From Raphanus sativus (Eukaryota > Streptophyta > Magnoliopsida > Brassicales > Brassicaceae), in contig NC_079515.1 in the NCBI RefSeq assembly GCF_000801105.2, positions 8,990,001 to 9,054,000 of the forward strand: 64,000 nucleotides of DNA. The letters are read 5' to 3'. Made by a program: the position numbers and the translations under genes. Under the pieces are notes generated by a model. The model saw nothing but the letters and a program-made list of their open reading frames with translations. It searched no databases and was not told the DNA's origin. Positions 12,313 to 24,890 of this stretch are shown here, piece by piece (position 1 is the stretch's first letter; every line of letters begins with the position of its first letter).

Positions 12313-14566
12313 GTGGAAGTTTACGGACGTGGATAGTTGTAGTTTCTAATGTTATTAAGCGATTTGTAAGACTGATACAATGGTTAAAACTGATGAATTT
12401 GAGGGATCTTATGACTGATTGATTATGAGATGTTATGATAGTTTAATATTTGACTACCAATATTAACGCATTATAAAATATAAAAATATCAAGAAATACT
12501 ATCAAGATAAAATATAATAATTATTAATATAATATAATTAATAACAGTACTACATTTATTTATTTTAGTCTAGATGAAAATAGTAATTTCAATAAAATAT
12601 TTTTGAAGATTAATATTAGAACATTTTAGAAAATATTTTGTTTCATTTATATATGTATATATTACTTTTTAAAAATATAGTGAATATTCTTGATTTAAAT
12701 TTTTCTAAATATAAATTATGACTATTTGTGAATTTAAATTAAAATATAAAATATATATATTTTATCTATAATATTTCAATCTGAAAAATATTTTTGAAAA
12801 ATATTTTTATATTTATTTATTTTACCGCAACAGTCTGCAGTCACAAACATTAGTGATAACCAACTTTTTATTTTAAAAGAGGTTCGAAACGTCAATCGTA
12901 AAAACTGTATTTAACTAGTGAGACGTTATTTGCAATGACTCGTAAATTAATAAGGGTGGAAATTTCGTGTAAAACTATGTAATGGATGAATGTGGAAAAA
13001 TGAAACTTAAAGTGGTCTTTAGAAAAATCAGAGCTTGAGGAACTTACAAGTCAACAAAGAAATAAATATGTAATACCATATCTTTAATAGGAGTGTTGAC
13101 ATATTAATTTACTTATTTCTTTCACTACTGCTTTCAAATTTTTTTTAAGAATTCATCTTATCAATAAAACAACAATATAAGATTGACAACAAAACATCAT
13201 AGAAGTGATATGGACAACCATTCGGGACACCTCTCTCCGAACATTCTACCGATCTCTTTATTGTTTGGGCTCATCCTCATTCAAACCACTATTTACAAAA
13301 AGGTAGGTACCATATGGAATAAATCTTTCAAAACCATATTTTCCAAATTAGATTAGTTTTTGTGTAATATTTAAACATCTAACATATAGTATACAATAAC
13401 GGGTATGTATATACATACACATGTATCAATATTAGTTACTTTTTTTAAAAAAGCCGCTACTAAGTTTCAATATCGTTGAGCTAGACTAGTATAGGTTAAA
13501 AAGCTATATTACTACCAGTTAAGATATAAAACTGTCGATGTAGCTGAATATATAACGTCCAGTGAAATTTACATGATTGGAAACATTTTTGTTTTTGATT
13601 AATCTAGAGGTATCCCGAATTTATGAAAAAATTCAGACTAATTTTCAAAAAAAGTATAGCTTACAAATAGATTTTCTCTTTAGATATGCAGATAGATCGT
13701 AAACATTAATCCATATTTTAGTAAAAAAAAAAACATTGATCCATATTTGTGTTGATATCCAAAAATAATATAATTTAATTTTACATAACAACTGCATCAA
13801 ATCTAAAATGTACTAGCGTTTCAAACCCTCTTCTTTATCATTTGACCACAAGATCCTAGACATATGATTGCAATTTTAACTAGCAGATCATTTGTGACGA
13901 TAAACCAACTTCTAATATCTAGACTAAAACTTAGAGCATTAAACTACTCTTTGATGATATCATTCATAATTTCAAGTTGCAAAAACATAATATAATTAAG
14001 TAGTGTATTGATGCTTATATATTAATATTTGTATATCAAAAAGGTACGAGAATAATCGTCATATATGTGAACAAGATGTATGAGCACTGCATAAGATAGA
14101 TCAAATTAAGTTGTCGTGATCGGATGATAGCAATACCTCATTTTTGCATCATAAAATATAATGAATTTAAGTAAAATATTTTATTGACAAACAAACAAAA
14201 AACATTTATTTACTCGAAAAGGGAAAAAGGATTGATGATAACTATACGAAGAGAACAAATAATGGAGAGACTTTTTGTTCTGCTTTTCTCGATCTGCCAT
14301 GATTGATTATATTCTTGAGACTAAACTTACTTATTATACTTAATTGAATAATCTTAAAGAGAAAGTAACGTTTGTTTCTTTAACATTAATTATTGGACTT
14401 TGTGTTTTGGATTATCACATAATGATTAACCTATAAGATTATTAAAGCATATATAGTTTGCCTACGGTTAGAGAGAGGATGCTTGCAACATGATAAACAA
14501 TGTTGTTAATGAGACTGATACAAGACAAATAATGTCGTCTGTACAAATATTGAAACATATACTAGA
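12313..14566. other. Gene-free region with one possible short peptide frame
   Basis: Mostly AT-rich non-coding sequence. From 13210 a plus-strand ATG opens a frame of about 48 codons starting MDNHSGHLSPNILPIS and containing a hydrophobic stretch (SLLFGLILIQTTIY); after about 31 codons there is a donor-like AAG|GTAGGT near 13302. It may be an isolated first exon or chance. Confidence 0.3.
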
Positions 14567-14725
14567 GGTGGACGTCGGGGTTTCGGTTCGGATCTATTTG
14601 AGTTTCGAATTTTCGGGTCAAATATTTCATCCCTATTCGAATATTTCTAAATTTCGGTTCGGATTCGGTTCGAATCTTTACGAGTTCGATTCGGGTTTGG
14701 TTAACCCATTTATTGTAGTTTAGAA
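14567..14725 (+). repeat. CGGTTCGG-rich repeat fragment
   Basis: Starts CTAGAGGTGGACGTCGGGG and continues with repeated TTCGGTTCGG and TTCGGGT words. It is the opposite orientation of the repeat ending at 12312. The open frame here is a by-product of the repeat. Confidence 0.45.
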
Positions 14726-16875
14726 TTATATGTTTTCAAATTTGAACTTTTTATAAATTTTTATTTCTACGAACTTTTTCGAAATTTGTTTTTAAAATTA
14801 TTTTTGAATTCGAAAATGCTTTTGAGACTATTTCTAGAAAAAATATTTTAAAACTTTTAATATTTATTTTATATAATTTTAAACCTCAATCATAAACTAC
14901 ACTCCTTAACTCTAAATCCTAAGGTCTAGATTAGTTAATCTTAGAGATATAAATGTATATTTACCGCTTTAATGAAACATTTTGATCCTTATAGACTATA
15001 TTTGTGACCAAAAAAATTTAAAGCTATCCTAGAGTACTTCTCTAATTTAAATCTTATATAAAACTATTATAAACTTACACACTAAGCAAATTAATAAAAA
15101 TAAATTAAAATATTCATTTATTTTATTAGTATTATATATTTTTCAATTTTTATAATACGAAATCAACAATATGTAGTAAAACTGTAAGAAGATATTTCAT
15201 TCTTATAATTTCATGATTAAATTTTCTATATACTATTTATGTTTTTATTTTTTTTTCTTCAAAATATAGTATATATGTTATACTATATTTATGTCATAAA
15301 ATACCATAATATTAAATTATCATATGCAAATAAATTTGTATTTTATACTATAGGATTTCTAATATTTTAAAATCTGCAAATAAACTTTATTTCAAAATAA
15401 TATGTGCTTCATGTTTCCAAAATTATATATTTTCCAATATATATTTCAAAGAATATACTATTGCTTTTATAAATGCATTCCCATATTCTTTATAAATGAT
15501 ATAATATTACTTTCAGAAGGTATTATATGATGTTGTAAAATTGGTCAATTTATTATTGTATTTACATTTTGACAAGATTTTTTAAATATTTAATAATCTT
15601 TATATAATCATATCAAAAATAAAAAATATAATATTATACTTTTTGTGGCTAGTTAAATAAGTAAGCTATATTTAAGTTTATTATTCAATGTAAAGATAAG
15701 CATAATCAAGTTTCTAAATTACTGAATGTATCTAAATATAGCCGGGATAATTTATTTCATTGAGTGATTAACATTCGATTCAGTAGATTTAATATATATT
15801 TAATAATTAAAAATTTAAATAAAACGAAAAATTAAAATTCATTAAATTAAAAGAAACAAATAGTATAAATTTATTATTTCAATTTTTATCAAATTAGACT
15901 AATTTAAATAAATTAGAAAATTAAACTAAATAAAAACTACAAATTATTAGTTTATAATACTAAATTAATAAACTTAACTAAATGCAGTGAAAATATATTT
16001 TTTGTTTTTAAATAAAATAGTTTTGAAAAGTTATTTTTTCTGTGCATGGCACATGAAGCCATCTACTTGAAATAAATAAACATATCATAATAAAGTTAGT
16101 TTTCAGAAGTATTTTTATTTAGGTTCTTGTATAATTTCTTCAAACCGACAGAAGTATTTTTTGTATGAGAGAAAGCAACCATTTTCATATTAGTTGAAGT
16201 TTACGAATTACTCTAATGGAACATAAATACAAATTTAAGCCTTAAATAAATAAAAAAGATAAATATCAATTTACATACAGGAAAGTTTTTTCTATTAATA
16301 TAGTTACGTGCTTGTAAAAAAATTGTAATATAAGTTAGTTCTTTAGGTGGAGATGTGTATTTATTTAGGTAATTTCTCTAAACCGACTAAAGTCAATTGT
16401 ATTTTTTTTTCTGAAGAAACAAACAAAAATAACACAAACTCGTTATGTAAAACGTGGTTATAAACTTCGGAATTGCCGACAAAAAATTGGAAGGCTTTGT
16501 CTGAATCGGATGGCCGTCAAAGATGTTTGAAAATAACAGGATCAATCAGACAGTTCGAATCTTGAATATTTCCCAGTTTTCTCAATACAAATAAAAAGCC
16601 GTGGACCCCGTCAGACGAACTAGTCTGCTAACTCATCATAATACAAAACAAGAATATTGTCGTCTCGTCTTATTAAAAGTAAAAACGCAAGTGTTCAAAG
16701 ACTACTCTTATTATTTAAACTTCTTCTCATCATTTTATGTGAAGGGATCAGATTTTCTAAAATACATAAACCAATCTCTCAAATGTAAATGGCCAAGAAA
16801 GAACATAAGCGAGAACAAAACGTAAGTCTTGAGACACTCTCTCTTCAGTGTGTAAAGTTACAACTCTTTTACACT
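14726..16875. other. AT-rich spacer downstream of the cap methyltransferase gene
   Basis: No supported gene. The frame at 16601-16825 has no recognisable feature. Confidence 0.35.
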
Positions 16876-19348
16876 TCAGTTGTCGATATACAAAACATCG
16901 TCTTTCGATAAGTTCATTTTGCCATTCTTCCTCCTCCCTCCTCTCCTTTGAGCTCCATCAGATTCTCCTCTCTATTAATTTAATAAAATAACCTGAATCA
17001 TTTACAAAACGAAGTGAAAGCCAAAAGACACGAAGAAAGAAAAGAAGACAAACCTTTCTTAGGACAAAAGAGAGGTACAGATATGCAGCTTCCCATTCAT
17101 CTGCTGATAATGTGCCTGAAAGAAACAAGTTGGTCAAAAGAGTTTATGTTTAAACAAAGAAACAAAACGGGTCATATGATCAAACAAAGACTTACTCTGA
17201 TCTTGGTTACCATCACCCAGAGCACCAAGCCTTCTCATGAGTTCTACAAACTCAGGTTTCTTCATATACTCATGGACAAACTCGTGTGAGTTCTTCACAA
17301 ACACCAACTCTAAATCATACTGTTCAAAAGTGTGAATGTAAAAAAAAAAAGTTTCTAAGCTAAGCCTATGAATTGAAACAACAAGAGGATGAAAATGATT
17401 ACCTCTTCGGCTAAAGACTTGAAGACGTTAAAGGGCACAATCCATTCCGGACAATCAACAGCATCCTACCAACCAAAATTTCCATGATAACCTCTAATGT
17501 GTATAACCTTTGGTAAACTACTAAGGGAAGGGTGGAGAAAAATTGAAGTACCTCGAGATGAAATACGTATTCAATACCAAAGGGGCTGCTAGATTTGAAC
17601 TTCTGAAGCATACAACGAGAATCATCATTAGAATAGGAGAAGAGGAAACTGTCTGCTAGACACGACAGTTAAGAAGAGAAAGCTAACAAGGGTGGTTTTA
17701 GTACTCAAGTGACGAAACGAGTATCACCTTTTGGGAATGCTCTTCACCAAAACGAATCCAGTATACACTATTACCAATCTCCAAACCTTCAGCTGCGTAT
17801 TCAGACAACACAAAGAACCCAAATTTAGTTTTGCCAAAACCAAGAATCAAGTGAAACAGAAAGGCTAGAAAAGACAACTCGATGCATATAAGATCAAATT
17901 CTAAAGCAAAGAACCTTCTCTGAGTTTTTTGATAATGACATTGGCATCTGGCATTGTTCCTATAAAGACGCCACCGGGACGAAGAAGAGCTGAGACATTC
18001 GCCAAAGCTCGCCGTGCACGTGCCTCAGTAGTCCAGGAGTAATGCATAGCAAACTACAGTTATCAAACAATGGCTTGGCATATTTAGAATCTTCAACCAC
18101 ACCATTAACCACATTTCACGTATAACACTACTCGCATAAAACAAACTTAGATGTATCAATCGGAATAACTAGTAGAGTCCATGACCAGTGTAACCAAATA
18201 TGTTCTGTGAAGCGAAACTTATACTTAATCTTGAGGAAACAAGTAGAACTGAAACAAAAAAAAAGGAACCTGGCAACTGCAGATATCAAAAGGGGCATCC
18301 TCTTCAAGAATCTTGTCTAGTTGTACCTGAAACCATTGAGTTTTTGAGTTGGCAGTTACATCTGCATCTGATAGTATCTGTGTCTTAAACTACTACTCAA
18401 GGAGCAGCTTATACCTCGAAACAATCGCCACATAATAAACGGGAGGGAAAGCTGAACTTCTTACGACGTTGGTGATGGTCTGCGTCACCATTATAACGCG
18501 TCCGACAATCTTCAATCTAGATAATGCAGAAGAGATAAAAGCATGACACCATATGTATAGAGATCAAGATAAAGCAGAAGAAGGAAAAAAAAATAAATAA
18601 AAGAGATTCAGCGGGGGTCACATACCGAGCCTTCAGCTATATCGATTCCAACATAGTAACCAATCCTTGCCTTGTCCCACTTGATCAAATCACCACCCTG
18701 GTAGACAGTTAACAGCAAATACAATTGCAAAATCAGTCAGGTCTTTAAGAAACATAAACCACTGACATGAACAAATAAAAGACAATAACCTTCCCACAGG
18801 CGAGGTCTAGAACAGCGTCGTCAGGACGAGCATAGAGCTGGATCAACACACTTTTGATCTGTTTTTGCAAGAAGAAGCAAAAAAAATCAAATATCTTTAA
18901 AACACACACAACAAGTAAGAAGTTTGGATGAGAGAATGAAGATGTTGTGGAGTAAGCACCAACCCAATTGTTGAGTTTCTTGAGATGAATGATGGGACTA
19001 GCTTCTCTCTCTTCCAGAGTTTGGTTTGTTCTTCGACTGTAATGATCAGCAACTTTGCGTGCAAAGTTCTTTGTGGAATCATCTTCCAGAAACTGAGAAT
19101 CACCTGATCATCTCAAACCAAAACCACGAATCTTAGAGCATTAAGCTTTACAACTATTCAGCAAAATCACAAGAACATAAACAAGACAGCAAACACACAA
19201 AACAGTATTAACTCAAAAAATCGAATCAACAAGAAAACGAAGAATCCAAGTTGTTCTCGAAAAGGAGGATACCTTCGGGGTTTGATTTGAATCTGGAAGA
19301 AGGAGGAGGAGTAGAGCTTGAAGGAGATTGGGAGTATCCTCTTTTCAT
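16876..19348 (-). CDS. mRNA cap guanine-N7 methyltransferase (13 exons, complete)
   Basis: The enzyme transfers a methyl group from SAM to N7 of the guanosine cap on nuclear mRNA. Thirteen exons can be read with GT-AG borders: 19348-19273, 19103-18964, 18858-18790, 18697-18626, 18516-18415, 18326-18270, 18053-17915, 17792-17728, 17602-17552, 17465-17403, 17319-17196, 17115-17054, 16971-16876. They join to 371 codons, close to the length I recall for the Arabidopsis enzyme encoded by At3g20650. Exons 3-4 encode the SAM-binding motif I, VLDLACGKGGD. Exons 6-7 give CSCQFAMHYSW and the LLRPGGVFIGTMPD loop. Exon 9 gives SSPFGIEYVFHLE. The protein ends in a basic tail and NLSKDDVLYIDN. The ATG at 19348 (MKRGYSQSPSS) follows a CT-repeat leader. 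No damage is seen. Confidence 0.95.
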
Positions 19349-19359
19349 AATAAACAGAA

Positions 19360-19360
<1 letters not shown>

Positions 19361-19388
<28 letters not shown>
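19361..19388. repeat. (CT)n microsatellite in the 5' leader
   Basis: Fourteen CT dinucleotides lie about a dozen bases upstream of the methyltransferase ATG (GA on the sense strand), most likely within its 5' UTR. Confidence 0.9.
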
Positions 19389-19391
<3 letters not shown>

Positions 19392-19595
19392 ATAAGGAGG
19401 AGGAAAATTGGTGTTAATAATAATTAAGAGAGAATCGAATCTCTGTTTGTTTGTATTTTCGCTCTGTTCGTAAAAGAGGAAATTTCTGACTCTGTTTTAC
19501 TTGCGGCTGCGCCTTTGTTTCACGCCGCTCTCTCTCTCTCTTCTTCCTGATTTCTGAATCTGACCGGCCAAACCAAAAGAAAATTAAAAAAACAT

Positions 19596-19668
19596 CGATT
19601 CCAGTGAGGATCGAACTCACAATCTCTGGTTTCGTAGACCAGCGCCTTATCCATTGGGCCATGGAACC
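19596..19668 (-). tRNA. tRNA-Arg (anticodon ACG)
   Basis: On the minus strand a 73-nt cloverleaf closes: acceptor GGTTCCA with TGGAATC (one G-U pair), D arm with GGCCCAATGGATAAGGC, anticodon stem CTGGT/ACCAG around loop CTACGAA (anticodon ACG, reading CGU and, as inosine, CGC/CGA), and T arm GTGAG.TTCGATC.CTCAC. The A and B boxes are intact and there is no intron. It sits between the methyltransferase promoter and a LINE, and has no encoded CCA, as expected for a nuclear gene. Confidence 0.95.
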
Positions 19669-19790
19669 TGTTGTTAGTTTCTTCACCAGAAAATATAGAT
19701 ATATTAAAGTATAATACATTAGATCAGTTTATAGGCTTTGATAGTAAATAGCAGTTCCAGTGCATGATTCTTCTAAGTTCTAAAATGGGA

Positions 19791-22700
19791 ACCGTTTTTT
19801 TTTTTTTTTTTTTTTAACTCTTGAAAATAAATAACGAGGTTGAAACAGAGTCACCACCACAAGAACAAAATAAAAGCAGAGCCTCCCAAATGAAAAAACA
19901 GAACAGAAATAAAAAAAACAAGAGCAGTGCCTGAAACACCAACGTCCCCATCAAACCGGTCCCTCATATAAGCGAGAGCACCAAAAGAAACCATTCGCAG
20001 CAGAGAAGCCTACGACCTCCCAGACCTCGTGCCTTCCTCCGCAAGTAAACTTCTCAACCAAGTAGGACTACCTTGTGCGACATATGACTGCAATCTTCTC
20101 TCTTTAGTCACACTCCTTGCAATCAAAAAAGCCGCCTTATTTGCTTCTCTCTTGACAGAACAAATCTCCCACCCAGCAATCATGCTCAAGACATTCCTTA
20201 TCTCCAAACCATATGCTCGAAAAGCAGGCCATGCCTTTGGTCTATTCACCACCCCTACCAACTCATAAGCCTCCACTTCAAAAGTCACATTCTGTAGTCT
20301 GTGGTGCGTCATACTCTCTATCGTCCATATCATCCCCAGACGTCTGGCCTCCACCAAAGACTCAACTCCATTAAAAGCACGTCTACTATGTAGCATCGTC
20401 TCCCCGTCACCGTTTCTAACAATCCAACCCACCCCAACCAGGTTCTTTTCTTTAGCCCAAGATATCCCAACATTACACTTCAATCTCCCTTCCCTTGGAG
20501 CAACTCACACCTTATTATCTCTGTTAGCCCCAATAACTTTGTTTCTTTTGTCACACTCTTCCCTTTCCAAAGCTTCAGTCCATCGCTTTGAATCCTCAAA
20601 ACACTTTGCAACAGTCTCCTCTGCCTCATATTCTTTCCCTTCAAACATAAAAGCATTTTTATTTTTCCATATCATCCATAGAATCCACGGGAAGCTACAA
20701 CTTAGAGATTTGGGAACTCTGTTATCTCTTCGAATGTCCATCAAATAGCTAAAGTTCTCATGTAAAGATCTGTTTTCAAAACCTCGTGGAGGAAAAGGAA
20801 AGCCTGATGTCGCCCATATCAAACGAGCTGCAGGACAAGTAAAGAGTACATGGTTAATGGATTCACCTTCCTCCCCACACCTCTGACATCGAGGATCCAC
20901 ATCCATCCCTCTCGTCCTACACTCATCCGTGACGGCTAAGGCATTTGAAAGAGCCTTCCACATGAAAATCTTTAGCTTTGGAGCCGTGTTCACCTTCCAT
21001 ACCTGACTTATCAAATCATTTAGAGAAGGCTTGCACTTAGCAGAAACACGAAGCACAGATACATCTAGACGACAAGCAAGCCAATAACCAGATTTGACAG
21101 AGTAAGCTCCCCATCTATTATGGACCCATTCATATGAATCTTCCATACCAACTGCAGGCTTCATCTTTAATATTAGCTCAATATCACTCGGGAAAAACAA
21201 CTCCTCCAATTTTCCTCGGTCCCAAGCTCTGTTTTGAGGGTTTATAAGATCACAAACTCTCAAGTCAAGATCGAAGAGTATTTGTTTTCTCATCGGAGCT
21301 CTGGGTTGGTCCACAAACAACCACTTATCAGTCCATACATTCATCTTCTCCCCCGAGCCTACACTGTGACGAAGTCCCTTCACCAGTAACTCTCTACCAA
21401 ACAGAACACTCCTCCAAGCATAGGATGGCCTATATCCTATTGTAGCATCTAAAAAAACACCATTTGGGTAATATCTGCTCCTCACTACACGTGCACAAAG
21501 AGACTCAGGTTCCATAAGCAACCTCCAGCCTTGTTTAGCCAAAAGTGCCTGGTTAAATTTTCCTAGATCTTTGAAACCCAAACCACCATCCTTCTTATCA
21601 AGACACATCCGGTCCCAAGAGACCCAATGCATTTTGTTCTTCCCCTCTTGTGCATTCCACCAAAAATTGGCCATTGCACACGTTAGGCTTTTACAAGTAG
21701 ACTTGGGTAATTTGAAGACTGACATCGCATAGACTGGCATGGCCATTGCAACTGATTTTAGTAGCACCTCTTTCCCACCAGTTGATAAGAAGAATGCATA
21801 CCATCCATGGAAACGAGAGGTCATCTGCTCATGAATATACTGCAGCATATCAACCTTGGAGCCACTGAAACATTCTAGCAAACCCAAGTATTTTCCGGTT
21901 CCTCCTTCATTAGTGATTCCTGTGATGTTTTTGATCATCACTTTCATATCCTCACTGACCTGTCGACCAAAAGTTATAGCCGATTTGGCCAAACTTATCA
22001 CCTGACCAGAGACTTCCTCATACCACTTCAGGATCTTGCATACAGCAGTACACTCCTCTGCATTCGCTCTTAGTAACAGCAAGGAATCGTCGGCAAAAAA
22101 CAAATGATGAATGGCAGGCCCATCCTCCGAGAAGCTAATACCCGTTATCTCTCCTCTTCTTTCAGCCTCATTCAAGCGATGTGATAAACCTTCTGTGCAC
22201 AGATCAAACAGGAAAGGGGAGAGAGGAACCCCTTGCCTAAGACCTCTACTTGGCAAAACCTTCCCCTGTTCTTCTCCATTAATAAGAACCGTGTAAGAGA
22301 CAGACCGAACACATTGCATAATCCACCCTCTGAACTGAGCATGAAAACCCAATGCTGTTAACAGACCTTCCAAATAAGACCACTCAATGCGATCATACGC
22401 TGTAGACATATCAGTCTTGATGGCTATAAACTCTTTTGAGATCCTATCATGAGTTCTCAATCCATGTATCATCTCATGAGCAATAATAATATTGTCAGAG
22501 ATTAACCTTTCAGGTACAAACGCAGATTGTGTCGGTGAAACCACCTGTTCCAGTAAAGGTTTAAGACGAGCTACCAAGACCTTTGCCACAATCTTGTACA
22601 TTACAGAACAGAGACTAATCGGCCTCAGGTCCACCATCAAGGTCGGATTAGTTATCTTTAGTATTAGGCAGATTTGTGTCAAGTTCCACTCTAAAGGAAA

Positions 22701-23253
22701 GCCACCAGAAACGAAAAAAGCCTTGATCTCTTTCGTCACTTCCTCACCAACAATGCCCCAATATTCTTGAAAGAAAAGCCCATTCATACCATCATTGCCT
22801 GGTGCGCTTGACGCTTTGATAGAGAAGACTGCAGCTCTGATTTCATCATCACCAACTTCTCTAATCAGTTTTTGATTCATATTCGTAGTGACTCTAGATG
22901 AGAGCCCTTCGAAAAATCCCATGATCTCAGTAGGCTGTGTCGATGTGAAAAGCTTCTCAAAGTACTGTGTTGCAGTTCTCCCCATCTCAGAGGTCGTCAA
23001 AGCCTCACTACCATCCTCATTGATAAGCTTAGATAGTTGGTTCCGTTGTCTGCTAGACTTAACAGAGGCGTGAAAAAAACTTGTGTTGTAATCACCAACC
23101 AACAACCATTTATCTCGACTCTTCTGTGCCCAAAAGTCCTCTTCTTCTTTGAAGGCTTTACCAATCTCTGACTTCAAAACAGCAACTCGATCCCAATACG
23201 GCGCTAAAGACGAAGATTCAAGTTCCAACTCATGTCTAAGGAAATTCCTTCTG
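19791..23253 (-). mobile_element. 5'-truncated LINE (non-LTR retrotransposon)
   Basis: The insertion runs on the minus strand. Its 3' end is a poly(A) tail, seen as a T run of about 20 at 19795-19816. Flanking sequence on the two sides is AGTTCTAAAATG (19776-19787) and AGTTCCAAAATG (23254-23265), a target duplication with one mismatch. The 5' part (gag-like ORF1 and the endonuclease) is missing, the usual outcome of incomplete target-primed reverse transcription. The noncoding 3' part before the tail spans about 19817-20009. Confidence 0.9.
20010..23253 (-). pseudogene. LINE ORF2: reverse transcriptase, zinc-binding and RNase H domains, one internal stop
   Basis: A single reading frame runs from the 5' truncation to 20010, broken only by TGA at 20507-20505. 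It encodes the RT core (DLRPISLCSVMYKIVAKVL; catalytic AIKTDMSTAYDRIEW near residue 285; FADD box in HHLFFADDSLLLL near residue 390), then the plant zf-RVT region (CQRCGEEGESINHVLFTC), then after the stop an RNase H-like domain (CNVGISWAKEKNLVGVGWIV). The stop sits where the linker is normally WxxPxxGxxKCNVD-like, so it is readily explained by TGG to TGA. The apparent initiation codon at 23261 is only a TTG in the target duplication; the true start is lost. The element cannot move by itself. Confidence 0.92.
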
Positions 23254-23265
23254 AGTTCCAAAATG

Positions 23266-23715
23266 AAAAGCTATTTCATTTTTCTAAATTAAAATAAAAT
23301 AAAACGAAGTTGAAAGAAGAAATGAGAGATCCAATCAATCAATCTGAATATGTTAAAAAAATTGAGCTAGAGCAGAGAAGATGTACACGTCCACCAATTA
23401 ATTCAATCTATCACGAGTTAACACTTCATGAAGTTTTTACATCAGTCATACCGTCTTCTTCCTTTCTCTCATGTGCCTCTTCTTACAATCCAAATGTTGT
23501 ATGTTATAAAACTTTCGTCTTCTCCACCTTTCACTACCTCCCTCCTCCATAATAAAGTTTGTAACGACGACCCTCTAAAATCTGTTTTTTTTTTAATTCC
23601 TCTGTTAACACCGCATCACTATATAGTCTAATGTCGACTTTGTTAGGTACTCTTGAACTTTTTCATTTGGTTTCTAATTTTGCCACAGACCTTATTATAC
23701 AAGTTTTATTCTCAG
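23266..23715. other. Spacer between the LINE and the kinesin fragment
   Basis: No gene seen. Several short plus-strand frames overlap here without any family feature. The last bases, ending TTATTCTCAG, act as the intron acceptor of the kinesin-like fragment. Confidence 0.4.
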
Positions 23716-23936
23716 GGCATCATCGTTGTCACCTAATGCAAGGATTCCTCGAACATCTTCACTTGAGAACAGCTCGGCATATCTTCAAATTCTCTAGTAG
23801 CCATAGCCTCACAACTCTCTAAGGCGGAAGAACATAAACGTGCTTTTACAAATCGTGGCCGCTGGAACCAGCTACGTTCAGTGGGAGAGGCAAAGAACTT
23901 GCTTCAATATATGTTCAACTCTCTTGCAGAAACAAG
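23716..23936 (+). pseudogene. Single-exon fragment of a KIN-4 (FRA1-like) kinesin gene
   Basis: Between an acceptor (TTCTCAG) and a donor (AACAAG|GTGC) lies a 221-bp exon whose product matches the region after the motor of plant kinesin-4 proteins: SLSPNARIPRTSSLEN, then, after a frame change near 23775, LGISSNSLVAIASQLSKAEE and RGRWNQLRSVGEAKNLLQYM. I recognise these from the FRA1/KIN4 family (residues around the ISSNxLVAMASQLSEAEER block). The motor and tail are absent. Retained intron edges show a copy of genomic DNA, not a reverse-transcribed mRNA. No kinesin gene belongs at this place in the Arabidopsis map as I recall it. Confidence 0.75.
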
Positions 23937-24890
23937 GTGCCTCCAATTTCCAAGTGACACACCTCTAACATCAAAGAGAATATATTTCAGGCAGAAAAAT
24001 TAGTCTTCAACAAGTGTGTTCATGACCTTTCTTTGTGATCATGTGGGTGCCAAGCTTCTTCTTTAATTCCTTGGTTTCTTGACTCAATTGTTTGTATTTC
24101 TGCTTGCTGGATAAGTTGGTTTCTATTTTCTCTACAACGGAAAAGGATCCTGCAAGGCATATGAAACTCCTTCTCGTGATATACTTTTACTCAACTGTAA
24201 TTCTTATATCTGCTTTTTCTCTAACATACTCATTTCTTACGTTGAAGATAATACCCCAGGCTATTAGATAAACTGCCAGATCCTATTAGCAGGATTCACG
24301 GAAGTAAACATCAGTACTCCCAAACAGATAACTTCTTGCCTTGACCAGTATATATTGTTTGTCTAGGTTGAGGATTAACGGTAAATCTTAAATTCTCATC
24401 TCATCTTCGTCCCATGTTGCAAAGTAACAGCTTTCAAGGGGAAATTGACAGAGCTTATTTGCAAGGTAGAACCACATCGTTCATCTTTTTGAGTCTAAAA
24501 CAGTTTGCACTGTTTTGTGCTGTTTTTTTTTAAGATACAAAAATTTGGTAATAGTATATTCTCCACTTCTTTTGGCATCCGCAGAACATGTTTAACAACA
24601 TTTAATAAAATAAATAAGTTATACTAAAATATCAAATATTATAATTGAAGGTTTACATTTTTAGGTGTTTTAAAAAATCTAAAATATTAACTCCTAACGC
24701 ATTAATGGGTAACAAAATCATCATTAATTTTGTAAAAGCTTTTCACCTTTCAAAAGCAAAGACTTGCAGGCAAAATCACAACACTTGAATACATGAAGAG
24801 AGCAAAACAAGTTAGACTACAAACAAAACCGTTATTCTTTCTGCCCCTAGGATCTCCATGTCTCCTCCATATCTAATCTTTCTTCTTCTT
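23937..24890. other. Spacer, probably rest of the kinesin-derived segment and OCT4 3' flank
   Basis: Sequence after the kinesin exon begins like an intron and cannot be followed into a further recognisable exon. From about 24540 it becomes AT-rich. The 24790-24890 stretch is the likely 3' UTR of the transporter gene. Confidence 0.4.

Noticed and set aside
14490..14723. 77-aa plus-strand frame rich in F, R and S
   Set aside because: Translation of a TTCGGTTCGG repeat; not a gene.
19414..19719. 101-aa frame on the minus strand upstream of the methyltransferase gene
   Set aside because: It runs straight through the tRNA-Arg gene and a CT repeat and has no protein family features.
22111..22770. 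Plus-strand frames within the LINE
   Set aside because: Antisense shadows of the reverse transcriptase frame.
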